Positions 22,266 to 33,527 of a DNA stretch of 64,000 nt are shown here, one piece after another. The position numbers and the translations under genes are program-made. The notes under the pieces are model-generated. The model was not told the origin of the DNA, ran no database searches, and saw nothing but the letters and a program-made list of their open reading frames with translations. The stretch is from Zantedeschia hybrid cultivar. Lineage: Eukaryota > Streptophyta > Magnoliopsida > Alismatales > Araceae. The stretch's first letter is position 1, and every line of letters begins with the position of its first letter. Location of the stretch: the NCBI GenBank assembly GCA_030544215.1, contig JARZZO010000003.1, positions 22,887,879-22,951,878 of the forward strand, read 5' to 3'.

Positions 22266-23565
22266 TGTAGACATGCTAATCTTGACGTCATTTCGAGTAA
22301 ATTTCATATTATATAATAATACTTCAGTATGGTCTGATATTTAACCATTGATTAATCTTTTTAAGTGTCAGGTTTAACAGACATATTTAAGTTAATCAAT
22401 TGAATTGATTTTAGCTCAAATTTCAGTTAAAATATGCAGAATTCTAAAAGATGTCGACCTATGTGGATGCTATTTAGAGTTTATTCTTATTTTAGCGTTT
22501 AAATTTGAATTTTAATCAATTGATTAATTAGCTAAAAGGCGTCTGTAAGAGTCGACGCGTTTTAGGTTTCCTAAGTTATTTCTACTTCTCTTCCGGATGT
22601 TTATCCTTATCTTAATTAGTGTAAAAGACGTCTATACATGTAGACGCATTTTAGCTAATAAAGATAAAGATAAGTTTTTCCGGATATTTATCCTTATCTT
22701 AATTAATCTGAAAGGCGTCAGTAATGGTGGACGTGTTTTAGATAATTACAGATATAGATGAATTAATCAATATTTATCTGTCGGTTAAGATGGATAAATC
22801 CTAGATTTTTCTATGTTAATCATGGACGCAGAGGAAGCCTATAAATACATTGCATCTTGAAGAGTTAAAAATGTTGAGAGCCATTAGAAAAAAGCATAAT
22901 CATTGAGCGTTAATAGCGAGTTGAAGATCGAAGTAACAACGTCGAAACGCCAAAGCGTTGCCATTTCTAGAAGTCGGCGTCCTTTCAAGATTCTTCATCC
23001 ATTCAAAAATTCAACCCATTGGGCATAAGTTTTTATTTCTGCATTCATTTCATTTAGTTCTTCGTCATTCACTTCATGCAACACACAACACATTCATTCT
23101 TTTCAAAACCTATTTGATTAAGGGGTTTCAAAAGCCACTCAACAAGTAAGTTTACTGTTTAATTGTATGTTTAACATCATGATTAGAATAGATACTGCTT
23201 TTGTTTAAAGTTCTCATCATTGTTTCTTCATTTCTTTTCTTTCTATTCTGCTGCACTCAACAAAGAATCAAAAGGAGTAAATCAAGCAAAATCACCAGAA
23301 TCTCTGGACGATCCTCAACTTCAACTTCAACAGCAAGAACAAAGAACAAAAAGGGCTCTCTTTCTTCAGCCGGCTGAGGAAGGGGAATCAAGAGCTCAAT
23401 ATCTTCCGCGTTCAAACAGGTAGGTGATCATACTTTCTTTTGAAACTTTTAAGTCAAAAGTTTCTGGCGATCACTGCACGTAGTTGCTGTTTTTAATAGG
23501 TTTATTTTGCACTTAAACAACATAGATTTTTCATGTTAATCACACGAACATTTTCAGCACCTACA
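22266..23565 (+). mobile_element. Tat element P, 5' LTR
   Basis: 1,300 bp from TGTAGACATGC to GCACCTACA, followed after seven bases by the primer site. It carries palindromes at 22445-22476, 22533-22564, 22622-22653 and 22709-22740. TATA-like AAGCCTATAAATAC lies near 22835-22850, a plausible promoter. The left flank is AATAC, within exon 4 of the PMD gene. The matching TSD is not found at 57597, so the far end of P is lost. Confidence 0.88.
22840..22850 (+). promoter_or_regulatory. Candidate TATA box of Tat LTR P
   Basis: CCTATAAATAC lies in the middle of the LTR, about 725 bp before the LTR end. Context and position suit a retrotransposon U3/R promoter; no transcription data are available here. 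Confidence 0.5.
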
Positions 23566-23572
23566 ACTTTTT

Positions 23573-23590
23573 TGGCGATCACGGTGGGAC
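23573..23590 (+). other. Tat P primer-binding site, tRNA-Arg-like
   Basis: TGGCGATCACGGTGGGAC lies just after the LTR end. It resembles the complement of a plant tRNA-Arg 3' end (about 15 of 17 bases by memory), the usual Tat/Ogre primer. The tRNA identity should be checked against the genome's tRNA set. Confidence 0.7.
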
Positions 23591-24594
23591 TTGGTCTTGC
23601 CATCTTTTAGTTTTTTGTTCTTGCTATCATCAATCGGGCACCCACGGTGCACCACTTGTGTCTCTCGACACGTCCTCACCAATTGGTGAGTGTTTTAGTT
23701 TAGTTAATTTACCTCGTGCACCACGTGCACACCCCAGTGGCAAGATCTTGCCCTCCCCTTGATTAGTTTAAAAAGCTGTTTTGTGATGAAAATGAGGTGT
23801 GATTGATTGATTTTCTAGTTGTTTAGTTAGTAAAATCATCCTATTAAAATCTGGAACTAAAAAAATCTGCATGAGTTGATTACTTACTGCTTTTTATTCT
23901 GTTTGAGGAGGATTCAACTCAGAAAATCCCCCTGCAAAACTGTTTCTGCGAACTGAAAAGCGTCTAGGATCACTGACGCGTTTCAAACCGCGTCAATACA
24001 CCCAGACGCCTTTCAGTCTTCATATTTTCTCTGCTGTCTGCATCTGTTTGTACGAAAAATTAAGGTTCTGTTTTGAATAGCGTCGAGTTCCATCGACGCG
24101 ATTCAGACAGTTTCTTAGTTATTTTTCAGTTTTCAGATTTTTGTGGTTTGAGTGCTAGCTACCCATTATTATTAAGCATTAGAGGCCATCCAAGCCATAG
24201 GACATACGCATTGAGGCGAATACCCTCCTTTTCTTAGGAACACACTACTTGACGTCAGCAACTCTCTCTGATTGGGTTGGTCCCTTGATCAGACTAGAGA
24301 AGTTGACGTTGAGACCTCCATAAGTCCCCAAAATCAAGGTATTCCTCCTTGATCATCGGGCTGGTTGTACCAGTTGAAGTCCCGGTTAGATTCCATAAAG
24401 CGTTGTGAGAGAAAGCCCTAGAGAATAACGGTGGAAATTGAACTGAAACTAGGATCCTTTCCCTGAGCGAATTTGTGGTTTAATCCAATTCAAATAACTC
24501 AACAAGGAACCTCAAAATCACATTAAGCATCCACTTGTTTGATTAATCTCTGTGCAACTTGTTTGTCAAATCTTTGAAAAAAGAACCTAACATC
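23591..24594 (+). other. Tat P leader before gag
   Basis: About 1 kb with no ORF of note. It contains GCGTC-type palindromes at 23955-23984, 23985-24014 and 24075-24105. The last has 11 of 12 complementary arm positions. The corresponding leader of element M (55334-56297) has the same organisation. Confidence 0.65.
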
Positions 24595-26592
24595 ATGCTG
24601 CTGCGATCAGGCAGGGACTTGAGTGTGGCTCCAGACGCCATGGTCAATTACAAGGGAGATGCTAATGCCCCTCAGGATTCTGACTACAACTATGAGAGCG
24701 GGAGAGATGCTGATGCCTCCCGTAATTCCGTCCCCATTCCGCTTCGACATGATGGGAACGTCTGGACCCCTCTCTTTCATCCCCATGATCGATATCCTGA
24801 TCTTCCCCCACATGAATATGCGATTCCTAATCCCGATCTAGAGGGGTACATGAATCAGAATGATCCCTCACCCTCTGATCCTTCGGATCTCGTCAACGCC
24901 TTGGGAGTTCTTGCCTCCCGTCTGGACCCTCAGCAGTTCGAGGCGATCCAGTCTATTCTGAAGGGGAAGGCACTCGTGTAGCCTGCTGAGCCGAACCCTG
25001 TGGCTCCCCCTGTTGTTACAAAACAACCCCCTCTTCCTCCTCCTTATATCCATCAGGCCATGGAAGGCCTTCATGTCACTTCTCGGCCAGCTGGGCCATA
25101 GCTTTCATCCTCTAGGCAACCGGCTAGACCGCAAACGCCTGCTTATCAAAATGCCCTTGGGCATGGCGGAAGCTCTGCTGGACCTCCTCTTTATTGCCCC
25201 CCCTATCCAACGTACTCTAGGTAGCAGGCCTATCAAGTACTTCCACGTCCTCCTCCTCCCCAGGCAGATCTGACCACGCAAGCGTTGCTGGCCAAGATGG
25301 AGCGCATGGATGAGTAGTTTAACAACCTCCAGAAGATGATGAGGGTTAAAGCTGCGCCAGAGATCAGTTTACCGAGCCTGCCAGTATTCCATCTGCCACC
25401 CTCTGAGATGCCAGTGTACCGGAAGTACAACGGTACTGGTAACCCCTTCACACATTTGAAGGAGTTTATGTACGAATCGTCTTTCTGGCAGAACGATAAG
25501 AGGTCGTTGGCCTTTTTGTTCAGGAGATCTCTAGAGGGACCAACCCTCGAGTGGTTATTTTCTCTGGAATCCTCTGAAGTAGAGGATTACGATATCGTCT
25601 CTCATAAATTCATTCAACGATACCAAGACAGAGTTGCACCCTCCTTGTCCATCACTGACCTCATTGCAGAAAAGATGAAACCTGATGAGGAGTTTGTCAG
25701 TTTTGTTGATAGGTGGCGGGGCCTGGCCGAAAAGGTGAAGGATCACTTGTCCGAATCTGAGCAAGTGAAGATGTTAATTTCCAACGCCACGCCCCAGTTC
25801 AAGCTAGTCCTCTCCTTGAACAATCTGACCAACATGGCAGAGCTCTATGAAAGAGCACGGTATTGCCAGAATGCCTTCAAGGACGCTATGTTCTCTAGCG
25901 TTTTTGATCCTCACAGACCTAGCAGACCTCCACCCCGGAAGCCTGCAGTGCCAAACTCTCCCAGCACAGGTCCGACTACTGAGGGCACGCTCTCTCACGA
26001 GCAAGTCAGTAGCATGAATAATAACTCGCCCCAGTTCGTGAGGAACCAGCAGCAGTACCAGAGGCCACCGCAGCCAAACCAGCAGGGGTACAGGCAGCAG
26101 CAGAACCCCCATTATCAGCAACAGTATCAGTGGCCCCAGCAGCCAAACCAGAACCAGCAACAACAACAACAGTCGCCGCAACGGCAACCGCAGTACCAGC
26201 AGCCCCAACAACAGCAATATCAGCAACAGCAGTATCAGCTGCCTGCACCGTCGGCATACCATAATGTCCCTCCTCCTGCTGATTATAATCAGCAAAGAAG
26301 ACCTCCAGGCCCGAAGAGGGCAGAATACCCAGCCCTTCCAGAATCATTGGCAGATATTTTCAGTGCCCTGATGGCAGCCAATGCCTTAGTTTTGCCGAGG
26401 AAAAAGGCCGTCTGGCCTCAAAATGTCGACACGTCCAGGTATTGCTACTTCCATAGGCAACCTGGGCATACCATCGACACCTGCTTCCAATTCAGAGATT
26501 ATATTCATGATCTCAACGAGCAGGGCGGCATAGACTGGGAGGAGATGAAAAAGTATATATCAGTCCTGAAGGCGAGAAGACCACAGCAGTAG
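24595..26592 (+). pseudogene. Tat P Gag (capsid and nucleocapsid)
   Basis: The start is taken at MLLRSGRDLS (24595), which is conserved in M (MMLRSGRTLG). The first part stops at 24979 and the frame is lost until 25336. From 25336 to 26592 the capsid is clear: PVYRKYNGTGNPFTHLKEF, SFWQNDKRSLAFLFRRSL, DRWRGLAEKVKDHLSESEQV. A Gln-rich low-complexity stretch (26035-26300) follows, then a zinc-knuckle variant CYFHRQPGHTIDTC (C-X2-H-X4-H-X4-C) near 26440, common in Tat Gag. A TAG at 26590 ends the frame. Confidence 0.85.
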
Positions 26593-29205
26593 CAGCAGCA
26601 GCAGCAAGTAAGACCACCAGCACAAGCAGCACCTCCACCCAATATGGGCATAGTGCAGAACCTGCTCCTGGAGCACCAGAACCAAAACCAAGTTGCTCCC
26701 ATTCTGACGAACAACCAGTCTGAGGCTGGTCGTGGGCAACAGTGGAGAATAGAGGACTCTTTCTCTCTTTATTCGACGGGCCATATTCCAAGTACCGCAG
26801 AACGACCACCACGCCGCACCATCCACATACCTAGGCCACAACCCATTACTATCACCCCTCTACCGACGCCTGCATATTACTCGCCCGCACCCAATAACCC
26901 ATTACCACTACCCGCCTTTCTCAAGCCCATTACGCCCCACGCCACTACACCGCTACCATATAATCCCCCGCAAACCAATCACGCGCCCCTTCTACCATCT
27001 AGGCCATTACTCCGCGTACCATTCCCTACTTCGCCTGCTACCACTACCACCTACCCAGATACGCCCTTACCATCCAGACCGCTATTACGCGTGCCATTCC
27101 CCACTTCACCAACCACTTACCCATCCACCATCCAACCATCTAGGCCTCTAATCCGCACCGCGCTATCACCACCTAGCCCTACGCCATCACCTACATACCA
27201 ACCCTCCACGCCATCCACACCATCCAACCCTGCGGTACTTAAGGTGTCACCCGGATCCTCCACGGTTGAGGAACACGCGCTCCGGAGTGGAAGGATTTTC
27301 AACAAAGTCTTCCCTCAGTCCACAGTTAAAGACGGCCCATCGCAGCCGACTGAGGAAGCCCATAATGAAGAGAGTGCACTAGGCACTCAATATGATTTGT
27401 TGAAACATCTGGACAGAACACCGGCACGGATCACCGTACTTGAATTGATCAAGATTCACCAAGAAGCCTTAATAGAATATCTACAAAAGGTGATGGTCAA
27501 CGAGGACCTGCCGGTAGAAAAAATTGCAGCACTACTAGTTCCTCAGGGGGATCAGCCCTCCATTACCTTTCATACATCGGAACTAGCACCGCTAGCAGCC
27601 AGAAGCATGGCTCTGAGCATCACGGTCAACATCTGTAAAAGGGCCGTGGATGCATGCCTGGTAGATACAGGGGCCTCGATCAATGTTTTACCTCCGAAGA
27701 CCCTGGAGCTGTGCGGTGTGCCCAAAGAAAAATAGCTGCCTAGCCCCATCTCTATGACAGCATATGACAATTCTACCCGTTCCCCTCTGGGAATGGTTTA
27801 TTTGAAGGTGGAGCTAGGCCCTGTAAGTCATGCAGAGGTCGAATTTCACATTCTGGAAATCGATCCTTCTATAAAGGCCATTTTGGGTCGTCCTTATATC
27901 AAAACTCTTGAGGTGATTCCCTCTACGAATCACCAATGCCTCAAATTCCCTTTCAAAGGACGAATTATTAAAGTGACGAGCATGCCGATCCTTGCTGCTG
28001 CTCATACTTTGAATATTAAATCTGCTGCTTTACCTGGCCGACAACCTTTTCTGTCGGTATTACAGGTCTATCATCCAGTGGCTGACCCTTTGAAAGCCGC
28101 CACCATTTCTCCTTACCCGTTAGATGCCATAAAAAGGGGGAAGTGCATGAGTACCCCAGGATGGAGAATTATGATGAAGAATGGCTACGAGCCTGGGAGA
28201 GGTCTGGGCACACAGTTGCAAGGCAGGACCACTCCTGTTAAAGATCATCGAACAGCACCTGGAAGTGGTCTGGGCTATAGGCCAAGAAGACTGAAGCAAG
28301 ATCTGGTTCGGCAAACAGAGATTGAAGAAGGTCAGAAAATCTGGGAGACAATGTCTATACCACCCAAGGAAGGCCGAGATCCCTTAACATGGACCCTGTA
28401 TACACACTTTGTGAAGGGGCCCATACTTAGTCACGACAACACGGTGATCATTACTTTGTGTTTTGACTTCCATGACATATATGGGAGGGACTTGGCCAGG
28501 CATTGCTCAGAACTACTTACGTACCAATCCTTGGAGGCTCTGCGGCCTATGAAAAGGAGAAAATTCCATGATCCTGAATGCGAATGGTACAGGTGGTTCG
28601 ATCTGAGAGACCTTTATATTGCACTGAACATATTGTTCTTAGATCCTGCAGAACCCAAATGGCCGCCGCAGATTGACGAACTGATTGAAGGTCCAGGTGC
28701 CATCTTTGATAAGCGGATATTGCTGTCTAAAGAGACCGACGAAGGGGAGCCAGATGACCCCTATGAAGCTGGTTATGCTACAGATCTGCTCTGGAGGGGG
28801 ACATATCCTTCCCATGTCTTCATGCTCCATACTCTATTTCGCACACTGCTCCTGACCCCGACTTGGTCGCGGGTCATTACTGAAGATATCCCACGGGCTC
28901 CGCCCATTATGATCACTTTGTCCCCTCGGGACCTTATTCCACAACCTCCTCTCGATCTAGAGAGGATGTATGATTTGATCTGGGACATATTACTATATGA
29001 TCCCCCTAATCCTCTGGCCTTGGTGCCACTTCCTCCATCTGATTCTCCTTCTATTTGTATCCATTCCTGTTTCATATTTTCCTCTGATATCCAAAAAAAA
29101 ACGCCAATTTTACAACAAATTCTTCTCAGATCCTTATCGAGGAAACTTCCTACTTGTCCGATCGCACCCCGTCGCGCGGGTCCTTCGGTCAAGATTCTCT
29201 CTTAG
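26593..29205 (+). pseudogene. Tat P protease, G-patch-like segment and linker
   Basis: In the same frame as Gag after the TAG at 26590. A Pro/Thr-rich linker (26800-27230) is followed by the retroviral-type protease with VDACLVDTGASINVLP near 27645-27690, a TAG at 27733, then ILGRPYIK near 27880. Near 28145-28260 there is a G-patch-like segment (GWRIMMKNGYEPGRGLG). A long conserved linker with ECEWYRWFDLRDLYIALNIL follows. The frame reaches 29205, but homology to M and X switches to the -1 frame at the A run at 29093-29101. Confidence 0.82.
29093..29101 (+). promoter_or_regulatory. Candidate -1 ribosomal frameshift site in Tat P (A9)
   Basis: Nine A residues between the protease-side frame (IHSCF block upstream) and the RT-side frame (SSQILIEETSYL downstream). 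In frame, tRNAs on AAA AAA can re-pair one base upstream. The two frames are in -1 relation here, and equally so at the matching positions of M (about 32686-32692) and X (61412-61420). Confidence 0.5.
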
Positions 29206-31977
29206 ATCTACTCTGTCCCTCCCCTCGGGAGGATTCCCCTGTATTTCCACTTGTATCCCAGGATTTCTATCCTGCTTCATCTTCATTAGGTTATAATAGG
29301 GAGTTTAGTGAAGTTAGGCAGTCTAGTTTTAGGCAGGTTAGTCAGGTTAGAAAGTCTAGGAAGCCTAAGGGTAGGCGAATTCCAGATAGATACCTCTAGG
29401 ACTTAGCTGATAGATGCTTTTCTTGCTCTTTAATCCCTCAGTTTTTAGAAAATCCAATTTAGATGCCAGAAGATTGCATGAATGATGAGTCAGTCAATGA
29501 TGGGTATGGGGTATATGAGTTAGTGCATGAAAAGGACCCCATTATTGAAAATGAGGAAGATGACGAGGACGCAGCCGAGGCATATGCCAGTGGATTGAAG
29601 AGATTCGATGAACTCTCAGCTGCCGTAGAAGAGCCTACCAAAGAAATCAATCTAGGGACTCAAGACGAACCTAAGGTTGTCCTCGTCAGCAAAAATCTTT
29701 CTACAGAGGATGAGAAGGCAATGATACAAGTACTTAAGGACTATAAGGATACTTTCGCCTGGAGTTATGAAGATATGCCGGGCTTAGACTCATCTTTAGT
29801 TGAATACAGGTTGACATTAAAGGATGGAGCTAGCCCTGTCAAGCAGAAATTAAGGCGATTCCACCCACAAATGGCTCTAAAGATGAAGGAAGAGGTTGAC
29901 AAATTGCATAAAGCCAAATTTATTAGAGTTGTCCTTTATCCACAATGGGTGGCCAACATAGTCCCAGTTATGAAGAAGGACGGGAAGGTCAGAATTTGCA
30001 TTGACTTTCGCGATTTGAACCGGGCGTGTCCTAAAAATGATTTTCCATTGCCTCATATTGATGTACTCATTGATAATACCGCTGGCTATGAAACTTTATC
30101 GTTTATGGACGGATTTTCAGGATACAATCATTTTAAGCTGGCAGAAGAAGATCAAGAGAAAACGTCATTCACTACACCTTGGGGAACATACTGTTATATC
30201 GTCATGCCGTTTGGATTGAAGAATGCTGGAGCCACTTATCAAAGGGCTATGATGGCAATATTTCATGACATGATGCACATAGATTTGGAAGTGTATGTGG
30301 ATGATTTATTGGTTAAATCTAAGACAAAGGTTGAGCACGCCAAAGTTTTGGCAAGGGTATTGGAGAGATCGAGAGAATATCAGTTAAAGATGAACCCCAA
30401 GAAATGTGTATTCGGGGTATCTTCAGGAAAATTGCTTGGATTTATTGTCAGCAAACGGAGAATTGAGATCGATCCCAATAAGGCGAAGGCTATTAGAGAA
30501 ATGCCACCCCCCAAAAACTTGAAGGAGTTAAGAGGATTAATCGGGAGGTTACAATTTATTCGCCGTTTTGTCTCCCAGCACTCACAAAGGTGTAAGCCGT
30601 TTTACGAGCTTACCAAGCCGGGAGTCAAATTTGATTGGGACGATAAGTGTCAGGAGGCATTCGATGGATTAAAGAACTATTTATCAAGTCCTCCTGTTTT
30701 GAGACCACCATCTCCAGGCAAACCATTGATACTTTACATTTCAGTCCTAGATGATGCAGTGGGGACTGTCCTAGCACAAGAGGATGAAGAAGGAAAAGAA
30801 AAGGCAGCCTACTATCTCTTTAAACTTCTCAACCCCACTGAACAGAGATATACGGCGATGGAGAAAACCTGTGCAACATTAGTTTGGGTTGTGCAGAAAT
30901 TAAAGCATTATTTTCTAGCCCATGAAGTCCATCTCATCGCTAGAATGAATCCGATCAAATTCCTTCTGGAGAAATCTGTTCTTACTGATAGGTTAGCACG
31001 ATGGCAAAGCTTTCTATCTCAATTCGATATCATTTATATTCAGCAGAAAGCGATCAAGGGCTATGCCATAGCAGAACATCTCGCTCATCATCCCCTTCCT
31101 CGATTTGATCCAGTACGATCAGAGTTTCCGGATGAGGAACTGATGTCCGTAAATCAAATCAGAGATGATATGTGGACTCTGCATTTTGACGGAGCTCTGA
31201 ATTCTCATGGAAGAGGGATCGGTATTGTTCTGTTATCACTTGAAGGAGTCACCATTCCACAAGCCTTTCAGCTTGATTTTCCAGTTACCAACAATATAGC
31301 TGAATACGAGGCACTCCTTGCTGGCCTCGAGGCTGCTCATTTTCATGGTGCCACTAAACTCAGGATTGTGGGTGATAGCCAACTGATTCTTCGCCAAGTG
31401 CTGACCAAGTATCGAACTCTTGATCCCAAGCTCAAGCCTTATCAGGAACTGACTTCTGCTTACTCAAAGCTTTTCACGAAATTGATCTTTGTCCATGTCC
31501 CTAGGAATCAGAACATCTTAGCTGACGCTCTAGCTTTACATGCATCTTCTCTTGATTTTCCAATCAGCAAACAATCCGAATCAATCATAGTTCATAGGCG
31601 TCTTTCACCCGCCGTGAAAGATCCTTCATTTCTTAGAACTAAGGAGAAATTGCTGAAGAAAGTCAGAGACGGAAGCATTGTAGAAAAGAGAGAAATCATG
31701 TTAATGGAGCTGTTAGAAGAGATGGATGATGAACATAAGCCATGGTATTATGAAATCGCAAAATATTGTGAAGATCAATCGTATCCTGAGGAAGCTACAG
31801 CTGAGGAGAAGAGAGCTATCAGGAGAGTTGATCAACGGTACACCCTAGTTGGGGGAGCATTGTATAAGAGAGGTTTTGATGGAGTTCTTCTGAGATGTCT
31901 AGACGAAGATGAGCTTTGGAGGGTTATGGAAGGAGCTCATAGTGGAATTTGTGGTGGCCATGTCAATGGACAGATGT
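29103..31977 (+). pseudogene. Tat P reverse transcriptase, dual RNase H, integrase N-terminus
   Basis: TAG codons at 29397 and 29458 interrupt the lead-in. The frame is then open from 29463 (838 codons). RT: VRICIDFRDLNRACPKNDFP, MPFGLKNAGATYQRAMMAIF, and EVYVDDLLVKSK with intact YVDD at 30294-30305. The first RNase H (30640-31110) has lost expected acidic positions (YISVLDDAVG, ARMNPIKFLL). The second, archaeal-type RNase H (31160-31545) keeps its set: LHFDGALNS, NIAEYEALLAG, VGDSQLI and NILADAL. Two RNases H in tandem define the Tat group. The integrase begins (AHSGICGGHVNGQ) and is cut at 31977, where M begins in opposite orientation. Confidence 0.9.
31975..31977. other. Head-to-head junction of Tat elements P and M
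   Basis: P (plus) breaks within the integrase zinc-finger region and M (minus) breaks within the RT N-terminus (ending at RRFH). The bases TGT at 31975-31977 fit both parents, a 3-bp microhomology, judged by comparison with the X copy at about 58545-58560 and 60635-60655. Confidence 0.75.
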
Positions 31978-33522
31978 AGGTGGAATCGCCTTAATTTCTG
32001 TTTAACCGGGCTAGCTCCATCCTTTAATGTGAAACGATGCTCCACTAGGGAAGAGTCTAACCCTGGCATATCTTCATAGCTCCAGGCGAAAGTGTCCTTG
32101 TAATCTCTATGAACTCAAACCAATGCCTCTTCATCTAATCTTGAAAGACTTTGAATAATGAGGACAATCCTAGGTTCTTCTTCAGTTCCTAGATTAATTT
32201 CTTTGGTAGGTTCTTCTACAGCGGCTGAGGGTTCATCAAATCTCTTCACTCCACTAGCATATGCCTCAGCCGCCTCCTCGACGTCTTCCTCATCTTCCAT
32301 TATGGGGTCTTTCTCGTGTAGAAGTTCATACACCCCGTATCCATCATCAACCAACTCATCTACCTCATATCCTTCTGACAGTTGGATTGGATTCTTTAAT
32401 AAGTGAGGGATTTGATAGACTTCCTAATCTGACTAACTTTGTTAGACTTCCTAACTTTCTTAAACAACCTAGCATTAGACTCACTATCCTGACCTAGGGA
32501 GGACAAAGAGGGATGAAAATCATTCGATATATGAGGGAATACAGGGGAATCCCCCCGAGAGGAAGGGCATAGTAGATTTAGAAGATAATCCTGCCCCAAG
32601 CGACCCGCGCGATGGGGTACATCCAAACAAGTAGTATGAGGTTTCTTCAATGAAGATTTGAGAGGAAGAGGTTGCCAAATCAGCGTTTTTTTGGGGGGGG
32701 GGGGGGGTGGGTGATTTTGTGTATTAATCATGAAACAAGAATGGATTTGAAAAGGAGGGGAATGTGATGGAGAAGAAAATGGCACCATCATCGCCAAAGG
32801 ATTGGGGGGATCATACAATAGTAAGTCCCAGATCAAATCATGGATCCTCTCTAGGTCGAGAGGAATCCAAGGTAGAATGTCTTGAGGGGACAGAGTAATG
32901 ATAATGGGCGGAGCCCGAGGTATATCTTCAGTGATGACCCTCGACCAAGTCGGGGTCAGGAGTAGAGTACGAAACAAGGTATGGAGGGTGAAAACATGCG
33001 AGGGATAAGTAGCCCTCTAGAGATGATTTGTTGTCAAACCCGCTTCATAGGGGTCATCTGGCTCCCCTTTATCCGTCTCCTCACTCAGCCAAATCCTTTT
33101 GTCAGATATGGCCCCAGGCCCTCCTATCAGTTCATCAATCAATGGCGGCCACTTTGGTTCGGCAAAGTGCAAAAATAATCTGTTCAATGCTATATATAGG
33201 TCCTAAGTGTCAAACCAACGGTACCACTCACATTCGGGATCATGGAACTTCCTCATTTTCATTGGCCGCAGAGCCTCTAAGGATTTGTATGTCAACAACG
33301 GTGTACATTGTTTGGCCAATTCTCTTCCATAAATGTCGTGTAGATCAAAATGGGAAGTTATTATCACAGTGTTATCATTGTCATGCCGGATCACAGGTCC
33401 TTTTACAAAATGGGTAGACAAGGTCCAATTCAGGGGATCCCATCTTTCCTTACATGGTATAACCATTGTCTTCCATATTTTGTGACCATTTTCTTCCTCT
33501 TGCTGCTGGACAATTGTGTGTC
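31978..33522 (-). pseudogene. Tat M linker and reverse transcriptase N-terminus
   Basis: Minus-strand continuation of M after copia A. From 33522 downward: VIPCKERWDPLNWTLSTHFV, ECEWYRWFDT, then TPTWSRVITEDIPRAPPI (near 32960), IHSCFM (near 32720), a run of 15 C plus 7 A (32686-32707), then LVDDGYGVYELLHEKDPI (near 32350) and the start of RT (WSYEDMPGL, then KQKLRRFH) near 31985-32080. Stops and frame changes break it several times. M keeps the sense codon where P and X have a stop just before the VDDGYGVYE block. Confidence 0.8.
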
Positions 33523-33527
33523 TCACT
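33523..33527. other. Target-site duplication TCACT (left) of copia A
   Basis: TCACT also follows the element at 42776-42780. Confidence 0.88.

Noticed and set aside
25804..26347. Leu-rich and Val/Ala-rich minus-strand frames
   Set aside because: Reverse complement of the Gln-rich CAG/CAA stretch in Gag; not a membrane protein.
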